Source: Pengzhenrongella sp031582905 (lineage in GTDB: Bacteria > Actinomycetota > Actinomycetes > Actinomycetales > Cellulomonadaceae). Taken from it: 64,000 nucleotides of DNA. This document shows, piece after piece, positions 1-8,937 of the stretch. Location: contig NZ_CP133990.1 in NCBI RefSeq assembly GCF_031582905.1, forward strand, positions 1,426,001 to 1,490,000, written 5' to 3'. A program made the translations under genes and the position numbers. The stretch's first letter is position 1. Every line of letters begins with the position of its first letter. The notes under the pieces are model-generated. The model was not told the origin of the DNA, searched no databases, and saw nothing but the letters and a program-made list of their open reading frames with translations.

Positions 1-848
1 ACTGCGGGCCGCCGAGCAGCTTGTCCCCGGAGGCCGTGACGAGGTGCGCGCCCGCGCGCAGGGCCGACGCGGCGCTCGGCTCCGCGGGCAGCCTCGGGTG
101 GGCCGCGAGGAGGCCGGAGCCGATGTCCACGACCACGGGCACGCCGAGCGTGGCGAGCTCGGCGACACCGACGGACGACGTGAAGCCGGAGACGACGAAG
201 TTGGACGGGTGGACCTTGAGGACGAACGCGGTCCGCTCGCCCACCGCGGCGGCGTAGTCGGCCAGGCGGACCCGGTTCGTGGTCCCGACCTCGCGCAGCC
301 GGGCGCCGAGCGACTCCAGCAGCTCCGGGATCCGGAAGCCGTCGCCGATCTCCACCAGCTCGCCCCGCGCGATGACGATCTCCCGGCCGGCCGCGAGCGC
401 GCAGGTGACCAGGGCGAGCGCCGCGGCGCCGTTGTTGACGACGTGCACCGCGCCGGCGTCGGGCACGGCCGCCGCGAGCGCCGCCATCGCCGAGCGCCCC
501 CGCCGCGCCCGCCGACCGGTCGCCAGGTCCAGCTCGACGTCGGTCGTGCCGGCGACGACGCCCAGCGCCTCGACCGCGGCTGCGGACAGCGGCGCGCGCC
601 CGAGATTGGTGTGGACGACGACGCCGGTGGCGTTGACGACGCGGCGCAGCGCGGTGGCGAACGGGGAGATCGGACAGCACCTGCGCGACGACGTCCTCCG
701 GGGCGAGCTCACCGGCCCGGCAGCGGTCAAGCGTCGCCACCACGACGCGCTTGACGAGACCGGACCCGAGACGTCGGTGCGCCTCGGCCAGGCCCGGGTC
801 GCGCAGCACGGCGTCGGTGCGCGGCGTGGTGCGACGCGGGTCCGTCAC
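1..848 (-). CDS. selA: SelA, L-seryl-tRNA(Sec) selenium transferase (partial, frame break)
   Basis: Pyridoxal-phosphate enzyme that converts seryl-tRNA(Sec) to selenocysteinyl-tRNA(Sec) with selenophosphate. Read leftward from a GTG at 846-848 preceded by a GGAGG-like site, the protein opens MTDPRRTTPRTD and continues LAEAHRRLGSGLVKRVVV. After a frame change near 660-670 come the family signatures VVNATGVVVHTNLGRAPLS, then VHVVNNGAAAL, and at the window edge ASGDKLLGGPQ, which holds the lysine that binds PLP. The C-terminal part and probably selB lie outside the window. The frame change is a net one extra base (or two missing) next to a short G/C run, and conserved residues continue on both sides, so sequence error is likelier than a pseudogene. 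It lies just downstream of selC on the same strand. Confidence 0.9.
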   Translation of the reverse strand, partial: MTDPRRTTPRTDAVLRDPGLAEAHRRLGSGLVKRVVVATLDRCRAGELAPEDVVAQVLSDLPVRHRAAPRRQRHRRRRPHQSRARAAVRSRGRGAGRRRRHDRRRAGPGDRSAGAAGALGDGGARGGRARRRRGARRQQRRRGARPGHLRARGRPGDRHRAGRAGGDRRRLPDPGAAGVARRPAARGRDHEPGPPGRLRRRGGRADRVRPQGPPVQLRRLRLHVVRRCRRARHARRARGRGHRLRPPRGPPEAARGAERRVGPARGRAPRHGLRGQAARRPA

Positions 849-912
849 GGGCACACACCTCCGACCGACCGATCAGCCCGGACCGGGGACGGCCCACCGG
901 ACACGCGATGCT

Positions 913-1007
913 TGGCGGAGGCGGACGGGAATCGAACCCGCCTGACCGAGATGCTCGGTCACTACGGTGTTGAAGACCGCGCCCATCACCAGACGAGGAA
1001 CGCCTCC
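913..1007 (-). tRNA. selC: tRNA-Sec (anticodon UCA)
   Basis: The 95-nt gene, read on the minus strand, starts GGAGGCG at 1007 and ends with the matching CGCCTCC, a discriminator G and an encoded CCA (913-915). The anticodon TCA is the complement of 971-973, in the loop context CTTCAAC. The T arm carries GGTTCGATTCC, and the long variable arm is a GC stem with the loop near 950. Length, extra-long acceptor arm, long variable arm and UCA anticodon are typical of selenocysteine tRNA. It sits between selA and the divergent selD-fdh operon, whose first fdh gene has an in-frame UGA, so the match of tRNA to need is direct. Confidence 0.95.
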
Positions 1008-1011
1008 GCGG

Positions 1012-1026
1012 TCATCCTAGGGATGA
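1012..1026. promoter_or_regulatory. Inverted repeat between selC and selD
   Basis: Perfect 6-bp arms TCATCC and GGATGA flank TAG in the 49-nt gap between the divergent selC and selD genes. The repeat covers the selC -10 box and the -35 region expected for selD. It could be an operator that co-regulates both directions; no cognate regulator is identifiable here. Confidence 0.4.
1014..1019 (-). promoter_or_regulatory. selC promoter -10 element
   Basis: On the minus strand the hexamer TAGGAT (fits TANNNT) ends 6 nt before the first base of tRNA-Sec at 1007, the spacing expected if transcription starts at the mature tRNA 5' end. The -35 region (about 1037-1042, GCGGTG) is weak. The hexamer lies inside the inverted repeat at 1012-1026. 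Confidence 0.55.
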
Positions 1027-1044
1027 TTTCTCCGCGCACCGCCT

Positions 1045-1050
1045 TAACCT
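1045..1050 (+). promoter_or_regulatory. selD -10 element, leaderless start
   Basis: TAACCT fits TANNNT and ends 6 nt before the selD ATG at 1057, so transcription would begin at the start codon. No Shine-Dalgarno sequence fits between them. The same arrangement recurs at several other genes in this window. Confidence 0.5.
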
Positions 1051-1056
1051 GGCGCG

Positions 1057-2070
1057 ATGACCAGCGACGTCACCCGGATCCGCCTCACCCAGTACGCCGC
1101 CGGCGGGGTGCGCGTGCAAGGTGCCGCCCGGCGAGCTCGAGCGCGTGCTGGCCGACCTGCCGGGTGGCCGCGCGGCCGGGAGCGGGGTCGGCGACCTCCT
1201 CGTCGGCCTCGAGCACGGTGACGACGGCGCCGCGGTGCGGATCGACGAGGGCCCCGGTGGGCGGGCGGTGATCGCGACCGCCGACTTCTTCACCCCGGTC
1301 GTCGACGACGCCTACGACTGGGGCCGGATCGCGGCCGCCAACGCGCTGTCCGACGTCTACGCGATGGGCGGCGAGCCGCTGCTCGCCGTCAACCTGCTGG
1401 CGTGGCCGCGGGACCGCATCCCGTTCGAGCTCGCGGCCGAGGTCCTGCGGGGCGGCGCCGACATCTGCCGGGAGGCCGGCACGCACCTGGCCGGCGGGCA
1501 CAGCATCGACGACCCGGAGCCGAAGTACGGGCTGGCCGTCACCGGCTTCGGCACCGCCGACACCCTGCTGCGCAACGACGCCGCGACCGCCGGGTCGGCG
1601 CTGACCCTGACCAAGCCCCTCGGGCTGGGCATCCTCAACAACCGGCACAAGGCGACCGGCCAGCGCTTCGAGCACGCCGTCGAGGCCATGACGACCCTCA
1701 ACCGGGACGCCTCCCGGGCGGCGCTCGCCGCGGGGATCCGGGCCGCCACGGACGTCACCGGCTTCGGTCTGCTCGGGCACCTGTACAAGATGGCGCGCGC
1801 CAGCGGCGTCACCGCGGTCGTGGACGCCGCCGCGGTGCCCTACCTCGCCGACGCCCGGGAGTCCTTCGCGCAGGGCTTCGTGCCCGGCGGCAGCCGACGC
1901 AACCTCGACTGGGTGCGGCCGCACGTGAACTCCGCGGTGGACGACGACGAGCTCGTCATGCTCGCCGACGCGCAGACCTCAGGGGGCTCCTGGTCGCGGG
2001 GGAGCTGCCCGGGCACCCCGTCGTCGGCGAGCTCGTGCCCGCCGGCGAGTTCCCACTCGTCATCCGGTAG
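1057..2070 (+). CDS. selD: SelD, selenide water dikinase (two frame breaks)
   Basis: Makes selenophosphate from selenide and ATP, the selenium donor for SelA. The start ATG at 1057 gives MTSDVTRIRLTQYAAGG. The family motif GCACKVPPGELE follows only if the frame changes at the G run 1105-1108, where two G appear to be missing. Next come GDDGAAVRID and TADFFTPVVDDAYDWGRIAAANALSDVYAMGG, the ATP and metal site. A second break at the G run 1982-1986 (one G short) is needed to read LADAQTSGGLLVAGELPGHP and end at the TAG of 2068-2070. The catalytic residue position is Cys, not Sec. The gene is leaderless and is followed after 65 nt by fdhA. Confidence 0.93.
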
Positions 2071-2135
2071 GCGGTCTGCAAGGATCGCGATCGCGCCTGC
2101 GGCGAAGCAGGTGGTCGACGCAGGGGAGGCGTGGC

Positions 2136-5100
2136 ATGGGCATCGGTGACGGGCTGAGCAAGACGTTCCTGTCCTGGCCCGTCGTTCGCCAGCTCACCGG
2201 CCCGGACCCGCTCGGCCGCGGCCCGGCCGCCCGGTCCGCGCAGACCGAACAGCTCACCGCCCGCACCGAGACCGCCGACCGCGTCGCCCGCAGCGTCTGC
2301 CCGTACTGCGCCGTGGGGTGCGGCCAGCGGGTGTACGTCAAGGACGAGCAGGTCGTCCAGATCGAGGGCGACCCCGACAGCCCGGTCTCCCGCGGCCGGC
2401 TGTGCCCCAAGGGGTCCGCGAGCAAGAACCTCGTCACCAGCCCGCTACGCCAGACGACGGTGCGCTACCGCCGGCCCTACGCGACCGAGTGGGAGGACCT
2501 CGAGCTCGACGTCGCGATGGAGATGATCGCCGACCGCGTGGTCAAGGCCCGCAACGACACGTGGCAGGAGCTCGACGACGACAAGACGGTCCGGCGCACG
2601 CTGGGCATCGCGAGCCTCGGAGGGGCGACCCTCGACAACGAGGAGAACTACCTCATCAAGAAGCTGTTCACCGCGATGGGCGCCATCCAGATCGAGAACC
2701 AGGCGCGTATTTGACACTCCGCCACGGTCCCCGGTCTGGGGACCTCGTTCGGGCGCGGCGGCGCCACCGGGTTCCTCCAGGACCTGGCCAACGCGGACTG
2801 CATCGTCATCCAGGGCTCCAACATGGCCGAGGCCCACCCCGTGGGCTTCCAGTGGGTGATGGAGGCCAAGGCGCGCGGTGCCAAGGTCATCCACGTCGAC
2901 CCCCGGTTCACGCGCACGAGCGCGCTCGCCGACACGTTCGTGCCGCTGCGCGTCGGCACGGACATCGCGTTCCTCGGCGGCGTCATCAACTACGTCCTGC
3001 AGAACGAGCTCGACTTCCGCGAGTACGTCGTGGCGTACACCAACGCCGCGGTGATCGTCGGGGACGACTACCGGGACACCGACGACCTCGACGGGCTGTT
3101 CTCCGGCTTCGACCCCGAGACGCGCACCTACGACCCCGCCAGCTGGCAGTACGCCGGGGCGGAGGCGTCCGAGGCCGGCGGTGGGGACCAGGACCACGTC
3201 GTCCAGCGGGAGACCGCGAGCGCCCTGCAGCACGAGACCCACGGCGCCGGCGTGGAGAGCGACCCCGCGCGACGAGACCCTGCAGCACCCGCGGTGCGTC
3301 TACCAGATCCTCAAGCGCCACTTCGCGCGCTACACCCCCGAGCTGGTGTCGCAGACCTGCGGGGTGTCGGTCGAGGCGTTCGGAGAGGTGGCGCGCGCGT
3401 TCGCCGAGAACTCCGGGCGCGAGCGCACCACGGCGCTGGTCTACAGCGTGGGGTGGACCCAGCACAGCGTGGGTGTGCAGTACATCCGGACCGGCGCGAT
3501 CCTCCAGCTCCTCCTCGGCAACATGGGCCGCCCCGGCGGCGGCATCATGGCCCTGCGTGGCCACGCGAGCATCCAGGGCTCGACGGACATCCCCACCCTG
3601 TTCAACCTCCTGCCCGGCTACCTCCCGATGCCCACCGCCGGGAAGGACGACACGCTCGACGAGTGGCTCGAGGGCATCAGTCACCCGGGGTCCAAGGGGT
3701 ACTGGGCCAACGCGCGCGCCTACGGCGTCAACCTGCTCAAGGCGTACTGGGGCGACGCCGCCACCGCCGAGAACGACTTCTGCTTCGACTACCTGCCGAA
3801 GATCACCGGGGACCACGGCACCTACCGCACGGTGCTCGACATGATCGACGGCAAGGTCAAGGGCTACTTCCTGCTCGGGCAGAACCCGGCCGTCGGCTCC
3901 GCGCACGGCAAGGCCCAGCGGCTGGGGATGGCCAACCTGGACTTCCTCGTGGTGCGGGACCTCTTCGAGATCGAGAGCGCGACCTTCTGGAAGGACTCGC
4001 CCGAGGTCGAGACCGGCGAGATCGTGCCCGAGGAGTGCCGCACCGAGGTGTTCCTCATGCCGGCGGCGTCGCACGTGGAGAAGGAGGGGACGTTCACCCA
4101 GACCCAGCGCATGCTGCAGTGGCGCGAGCGCGCGGTCGAGCCGCCGGGCGACTGCCGCTCGGAGCTGTGGTTCTTCTACCACCTCGGCCGGATGATCCGG
4201 GAGCGCCTGGCGGGCTCCACCGAGGACCGGGACCGCCCGCTCCTGGACCTTGCGTGGGACTACCCGATGGTCGGCGACACCGACGACCCCGACGCCGAGG
4301 CCGTGCTCCGGGAGATCAACGGGTTCGACGTCGCGACCCGGCGCCCGCTGTCCTCCTACACGGAGATGAAGGACGACGGGACCACGCTCGGGGGCTGCTG
4401 GATCTACACCGGGGTCTTCGCCGACGGCGTCAACCAGGCGGCCCGCCGCAAGCCCGGCCCCGAGCAGAGCTACGTCGCACCCGAGTGGGGCTGGGCCTGG
4501 CCGGCCAACCGGCGCACCCTGTACAACCGCGCCTCCGCCGATCCCGAGGGCAGGCCGTGGAGCGAGCGCAAGGCCTACGTGTGGTGGGACCCCGAGCGCG
4601 GCGAGGCCGGCGAGTGGACCGGTCACGACGTCCCCGACTTCGAGCTCACGAAGCCGCCGTCCTACCGTGCACCGGCCGGCACCGACGGGGTCGCGGGGAT
4701 CGAGGGGGTCGACCCGTTCATCATGCAGGGCGACGGCAAGGGGTCCCTGTACGTCCCCAAGGGCCTCATCGACGGCCCGCTGCCGACGCACTACGAACCG
4801 GTCGAGTCGCCGTTCCGCAACCCGATCCACGGCCAGCAGTCCAACCCCACGCGCAAGGAGTACGTGCACCCGGCCAACCGCATGAACCCCAGCCCGCCCG
4901 AGTCGCACGCGGAGGTCTTCCCGTTCGTCTTCACCACGAGCCGGCTGACCGAGCACCACACCGCCGGCGGCATGAGCCGCTACGTCGCGCGCCTGGCGGA
5001 GCTGCAGCCGGAGATGTTCGTCGAGGTGTCGCCCGAGCTCGCCGCCGAGCGCGGGCTGGAGAACGGCGGCTGGTGCCACGTGGTCACGGCCCGCGCCGCC

Positions 5101-5463
5101 GTCGAGGGCCGCGTGCTGGTGACCGACCGCCTCTCGCCGCTGCGCGTCGAGGGCCGGACCATCCACCAGGTGTGGCTGCCGTACCACTGGGGCACCGGGG
5201 GCATGGTCACCGGCGACTCCGCCAACGACCTCTTCGGCATCGCGCTCGACCCGAACGTCCTCATCCAGGAGAGCAAGGTGGGCACCTGTGACGTCCTCCC
5301 CGGTCGCCGTCCGACGGGCCGTGACCTGCTCGCGTTCGTCCAGGGCTACCAGCGTCGCGCCGGCGTGGACCACGACCTCGCCCGGCCCATCGTGACCGTC
5401 GGTCCGGGCGCGGGGACGCCCGACGCCGGCGACGAGACGCCCGACCCGACCGGAGGATCCTGA
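2136..5463 (+). CDS. fdhA: Selenocysteine formate dehydrogenase, alpha (molybdopterin) subunit
   Basis: Catalytic subunit that oxidises formate to CO2 at a Mo/W-bis-MGD centre. An SD-like GGGGAGG precedes the ATG at 2136. Residues 55-90 hold the proximal 4Fe-4S motif CPYCAVGC and RLCPKG (C55, C58, C62, C90). The active site reads ENQARI-U-HSATVPG with U193 coded by TGA at 2712-2714, so ORF callers split the gene there. Downstream are NMAEAHPVGFQWVMEAK and HVDPRFTRTSALAD, MGD-binding signatures, and a C-terminal molydopterin-binding domain near MFVEVSPELAAERG. The frame changes once near 3263-3270 beside CCCC, between ETHGAGVESD and RDETLQHPRC. About 1,110 aa, matching the FdnG-size family. 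No twin-arginine signal is visible. The stop overlaps fdhB by 1 nt. Confidence 0.95.
2712..2714 (+). other. Selenocysteine codon (UGA) of fdhA
   Basis: In-frame TGA at codon 193 in the family active-site context QARI-U-H. Reading through it joins two halves that both match formate dehydrogenase alpha, and the hairpin just downstream plus the tRNA-Sec gene in the same locus support recoding rather than termination. Confidence 0.95.
2726..2744 (+). promoter_or_regulatory. Bacterial SECIS hairpin in fdhA
   Basis: A perfect 7-bp stem (GGTCCCC 2726-2732 with GGGGACC 2738-2744) closes a GGTCT loop (2733-2737). The loop carries the G-U pair of bases that SelB recognises and resembles the fdhF/fdnG SECIS loops of enterobacteria. 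The loop begins 18 nt after the UGA, within the known working distance. Confidence 0.9.
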
Positions 5464-6451
5464 TGGCAGGCGAGAACAGCTTGTTCGGCCCGGTGGACCC
5501 GGCGGCCGACGCGGGCTACGACGAGGACCGGCCCAAGCGCATGGGGTTCTTCACCGACACGAGCATCTGCATCGGCTGCAAGGCGTGCGAGGTGGCGTGC
5601 AAGGAATGGAACGACGTGCCGGCCACGCACTTCGACCTGCTCGGGTCCTCCTACGACAACAGCTTCTCGCTGAACGCCGACCAATGGCGGCACGTCGCGT
5701 TCATCGAGCAGGCGAAGCCGCTGGGGGAGCAGGAGTCCGGCCTGCGACGACAGGCCGTCGCCCTGGGGATGCCGACCGTGGGTCCGCCCGGCGAGGCCGC
5801 CCCGCACGCGGGGAGCACCACGCGGGAGAGCACCACGCGGGGGAGGACGACGACGCCGGCCGCCCGGACTTCCGCTGGCTCATGTCCTCCGACGTGTGCA
5901 AGCACTGCACGCACGCGGCGTGCCTCGACGTCTGCCCCACCGGCTCGCTGTTCCGCACCGAGTTCGGCACGGTGGTCGTCCAGGACGACATCTGCAACGG
6001 GTGCGGCTACTGCGTCCCGGCCTGTCCCTACGGCGTGATCGAGCGTCGGCGTGGGCCCGAGGGGGCCAAGAACGTCGGCATCGCGCAGAAGTGCACGCTC
6101 TGCTACGACCGGCTGGGCGCCGGGAACACCCCGGCGTGCGCGCAGGCGTGCCCGACCCAGTCGATCCAGTTCGGTGACGTCGACGAGCTGCGCGAGCGGG
6201 CCGACGCCCGGGTCAGGCAGCTGCGGGAGGCCGGGGTCGCGGACGCGCGGCTGTACGGCCACGACCCGGACGACGGGGTCGGCGGGGCCGGCGCGTTCTT
6301 CCTGCTGCTCGACGAGCCGGAGGTCTACGGCTTCCCGCCGGACCCGGTGGTGACGACCAAGGACCTGCCGCAGATGTTCAACCGGGCGGGGGTCGCGGCC
6401 GTGACCCTGCTGGCCGGCGCCGCGCTGTCGTTCCTGGGCCGACGCCGATGA
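5463..6451 (+). CDS. fdhB: Formate dehydrogenase beta (iron-sulfur) subunit
   Basis: Electron-transfer subunit with four ferredoxin-type clusters, carrying electrons from FdhA to the membrane subunit. Cysteine motifs in order: CIGCKACEVACKEW (C36-C46), CKHCTHAACLDVCPTG, CNGCGYCVPACPYG and CTLCYDRLGAGNTPACAQACP. The C-terminus has one hydrophobic segment (VAAVTLLAGAALSFLG) ending in RRR, like the membrane anchor of FdnH. The ATG overlaps the fdhA stop and the TGA overlaps the next ATG. A 15-nt sequence coding AGEHH is repeated about three times at 5804-5850, and within it one G is missing at 5810-5813, so the frame changes there. With that base restored the protein is about 330 aa. Confidence 0.92.
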
Positions 6452-7571
6452 CCGCCGCGCCCGGCGAGCCGGGCGGCGGTCCGGCCGGACGCGACGGCGT
6501 CCCGGACGCGCGGCCGGACCGGGAGGCCACGCCGGGTTCCGCGGGCGGGAGGTCGAGGCGGCGTGGTGGCCGCCGTGGGGGCGGCGGGGACCGCTCGATG
6601 GTCCCCGAGGCGACGTTCACCTCCTACTACGGGCGACCGATCGTCAAGCCGTCGCCGTGGGAGGTGGACATCCCGATCTACCTCTTCGCGGGCGGGGTCG
6701 CCGCGGGGTCCTCGCTCATCGCTGCCGGTGCGGACCTGACCGGCCGACCGACCCTGCGGCGGTCCGGGCGCCTCGGGGCCATCGCCGCCCTGTCGGTGTC
6801 CATGGTGGCCCTGGTGCACGACCTCGGGAAGCCGAGCCGCTTCCTCCACATGCTGCGCGTGATGAAGGTGACCTCGCCGATGTCGGTCGGGACCTGGATC
6901 CTCACCCTCTACGGGCCGTTCGCCGGCGCGGTCGCCGCCACCGAGGTCGTCGCGATGCTGCCGCCGCGGTGGCGCGTGGGGCCGTTGCGGCTGGCGGCCG
7001 TCGTCGACCGCCCGGCCGGCCTGCTGGCCGCGCTCTTCGCCCCGCCCGTGGCGGCCTACACCGCGGTGCTGCTGTCCGACACGGCGACCCCGTCGTGGCA
7101 CGCGGCCTACCGGGAGCTGCCCTTCGTGTTCGTCGGCTCGGCGGCCGCCGCCTCGGCCGGCCTCGGGCTCATCGCCGCGCCGGTCCGCGAGACGGGGCCG
7201 GTCCGGAGGTTGGCGCTGGGCGGAGCCGTGCTCGAGCTCGTCATGGAGCACCGGATGGAGCGCACCATGGGGATCACGGCCGAGCCGCTGCACCAGGGCA
7301 CGGCGGGTCGTCTGATGCGGGCCGCCCAGGTCCTGACCGTCGCCGGGGAGCAGCATCCGTGGTCGCGGGCCGCAGTCGCGCGGTCGCGGTCCTGTCGGGG
7401 GTGGCCCTCCTCGCCGGGTCGGTGTGCACCCGATTCGGCGTGTTCGAGGCGGGGCAGGAGTCCGCCAAGGACCCGAAGTACACGGTCGTCCCGCAGCGGG
7501 AGCGCCTGGAGCGGGGCGAGCCCGTCCGCTTCGAGCCGGACGCGTCGCGGACGTCGACCCCGCCGACCTGA
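6448..7571 (+). CDS. NrfD/PsrC-type membrane subunit of formate dehydrogenase
   Basis: Multi-spanning membrane protein of the NrfD family, expected to anchor FdhAB and pass electrons to or from quinone. The N-terminus is a hydrophilic Arg/Gly-rich stretch of about 50 residues, then TSYYGRPIVKPSPWEVDIPIY, typical of the family start, followed by roughly eight hydrophobic segments (for example LYGPFAGAVAATEVVAML and AGLLAALFAPPVAAYTAVLLS). The last segment (AVAVLSGVALLAGSVCTRFGVFEAG) is in another frame, joined at the G run 7345-7348 where one G is missing. ATGA overlap with fdhB means one transcript with selD-fdhAB. The C-terminal tail EPVRFEPDASRTS is soluble. A more specific name is not justified. 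Confidence 0.85.
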
Positions 7572-7608
7572 GGGTCACGTGGCAGGCCCCGTGATCAGCG
7601 TGCGCCGG

Positions 7609-8295
7609 TCAGGACGACTGCTCGTCCACCGCGTCCTCGGCGCTCTCCCCGGTGACGTCCTGCGCGCCGTCGTCGGCCAGGTGGGCGCCGCCCAGCGGCT
7701 CGCTGCGCCAGCGGACGAGCTGCCACCCGCGGTCGGGGTCGCCCTCCAGCAGCCCGAGCCCGGTGTTCATGACCTCCAGCTCCACGGAGGTGCGGGGGTC
7801 CAGCCCTGCCCGCAGCGCGGTGTGGACGCGCATCGCGGCGCCGTGACCGACGACCACGATCGTGTCGTCGGGACCGTGCCGCTCGGCGAGGGTGCGGATC
7901 GCGGCGTCGTACCGGGCGAGGAAGTCGTGGCCGTTCTCCCCGCCGGGCATCCGGCGACCCAGGTCGCCCCGCATCCACGAGATGAGCGTCTCGGCGTACG
8001 TGCCGACCGCGTCGGTGTCCGTGCGCAGCTCGAGGTCGCCGGCCGACACCTCCTCCAGCCCTGGACGTACGTCGATCGTCAGCCCCCGTGCCTCGGCGAG
8101 CGGCGCGGCGGTGAGCTGGGTGCGGACGAGCGGGGACGCGTAGACGGCGCCGATCCGCTCGTCGGCCAGGGCGGCCGGGACGGCGGCTGCCTGCGTGAGT
8201 CCGAGCGGCGTCAGTCCGTCCCCGGGGAAGGCGGTGTCGAGGGCTCCGGCCACGTTGTGGGGGGTCTGACCGTGACGGATCTGCAGGAGGCGCAC
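7609..8295 (-). CDS. Histidine phosphatase superfamily protein
   Basis: Phosphoglycerate-mutase-like phosphatase. The protein begins MRLLQIRHGQ, with the catalytic RHG at residues 7-9, and has the second arginine in SPLVRTQLTAAPLAEA and the second catalytic histidine in VVVGHGAAMR. About 228 aa, normal for the family; the last 30 residues are acidic and probably disordered. The GTG start at 8293-8295 is only 7 nt downstream of a TAGGAT box, so the message is probably leaderless. It is convergent with the formate dehydrogenase operon and has no evident functional tie to it. The substrate cannot be told from sequence. Confidence 0.88.
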   Translation of the reverse strand: MRLLQIRHGQTPHNVAGALDTAFPGDGLTPLGLTQAAAVPAALADERIGAVYASPLVRTQLTAAPLAEARGLTIDVRPGLEEVSAGDLELRTDTDAVGTYAETLISWMRGDLGRRMPGGENGHDFLARYDAAIRTLAERHGPDDTIVVVGHGAAMRVHTALRAGLDPRTSVELEVMNTGLGLLEGDPDRGWQLVRWRSEPLGGAHLADDGAQDVTGESAEDAVDEQSS

Positions 8296-8302
8296 GCCCG
8301 GG

Positions 8303-8308
8303 ATCCTA
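8303..8308 (-). promoter_or_regulatory. -10 box, leaderless histidine phosphatase
   Basis: TAGGAT on the minus strand, 7 nt before the GTG start at 8295. It fits TANNNT and no ribosome-binding site fits between. Confidence 0.45.
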
Positions 8309-8448
8309 CGGCGGTGCGGCCGCTGCCCCGGCGGCGCCGCGGTGTGCTGCGGAACGAGGCCGGGGCGGGGGAACAGCGCCAGATCGACCGGTGCGACCGT
8401 CCGCTCCGCGGGATGGACCCGCCACGGGCGGTCGACTCATCGCGCAAG

Positions 8449-8477
8449 AAGTGAGTTGCCGGTAGGGCAACCGACTT
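8449..8477. promoter_or_regulatory. Palindromic operator upstream of membrane protein/regulator operon
   Basis: Inner arms GTTGCC (8455-8460) and GGCAAC (8466-8471) are perfect around a 5-nt centre. Outer AAGT (8449-8452) and ACTT (8474-8477) extend the symmetry with two mismatched pairs. The palindrome covers the -35 box and most of the spacer of the promoter at 8456-8484. The winged-helix gene of the same operon (8927-9229) is the natural candidate binder, giving autorepression; this is inferred. Confidence 0.65.
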
Positions 8478-8484
8478 GTACGGT
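8456..8484 (+). promoter_or_regulatory. Promoter of the 8491-9229 operon
   Basis: -35 TTGCCG (8456-8461), 17-nt spacer, -10 TACGGT (8479-8484), then 6 nt to the ATG at 8491. This is a good sigma-70 type promoter for a leaderless transcript and overlaps the palindrome at 8449-8477. Confidence 0.65.
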
Positions 8485-8490
8485 CGCGGC

Positions 8491-8937
8491 ATGACCGACG
8501 AGCGCTGCGCCCCGTCCCCGACGTCCCTGTCCGTCCTCGAGGCCGACCGCGCCGCCCTGGCCGAGCGGGCACGCACGCCGTCCTGGCTGGCGCCCGCGCT
8601 CGGCGCCGTGACGGCGGCGTGGGTCGCGACGGCCGCCACCGCCCGGCCGGGTGGCCCCGCCTCGTGGTACCTGCTGCTCCTCGTCGGGATCGCGCTCACC
8701 ACGATGGCGGTCCGCTCGACGGGGGTGAGAACCGGCCGCGTCGGGGTCCGCGGCGGGCTCGGCTACCTCGCGCTGGTCGCCGTCGTCCTCGTGCTCTACA
8801 GCGTCGCGCTCGGCTTGGCCTCGCTGGACCTCCACGCGTGGGCCGCCGTCCCGGTGGTGCTGACGTTCGGCGCGACCGTCGTCGGGGTGCGCTCCATCGA
8901 CGCCGCGGCCCGCCGCACGCTGCGCCATGCCGGTTGA
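8491..8937 (+). CDS. Small membrane protein, first gene of a regulator operon
   Basis: Unrecognised protein of about 148 aa. The start at 8491 (MTDERCAPSPTS) is set by the leaderless promoter; an in-frame start 15 nt upstream would lie inside the -10 box. The first 35 residues are soluble and likely helical (LEADRAALAERA). Then come four hydrophobic segments: LAPALGAVTAAWVATAAT, WYLLLLVGIALTTMAV, GYLALVAVVLVLYSVALGLA and WAAVPVVLTFGATVVGV, ending in RRTLRHAG. It overlaps the downstream winged-helix gene by 11 nt. Membrane proteins paired with small MarR/ArsR-like regulators are common in actinobacteria; the role is unknown. Confidence 0.8.
   Translation: MTDERCAPSPTSLSVLEADRAALAERARTPSWLAPALGAVTAAWVATAATARPGGPASWYLLLLVGIALTTMAVRSTGVRTGRVGVRGGLGYLALVAVVLVLYSVALGLASLDLHAWAAVPVVLTFGATVVGVRSIDAAARRTLRHAG

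Noticed and set aside
2715..3270. Second fdhA half as a separate gene starting at 2823
   Set aside because: The frame is continuous through the TGA at 2712-2714 and the Sec context and SECIS explain it. The ATG at 2823 lies inside the conserved NMAEAHPVG motif and lacks an SD.
2986..5373. 795-aa open frame on the minus strand
   Set aside because: It is antisense to the fdhA gene, which has strong family motifs; the long open frame is a result of the GC-rich third codon positions. Its translated sequence is Arg/Val/Gly/Leu-rich without domains.
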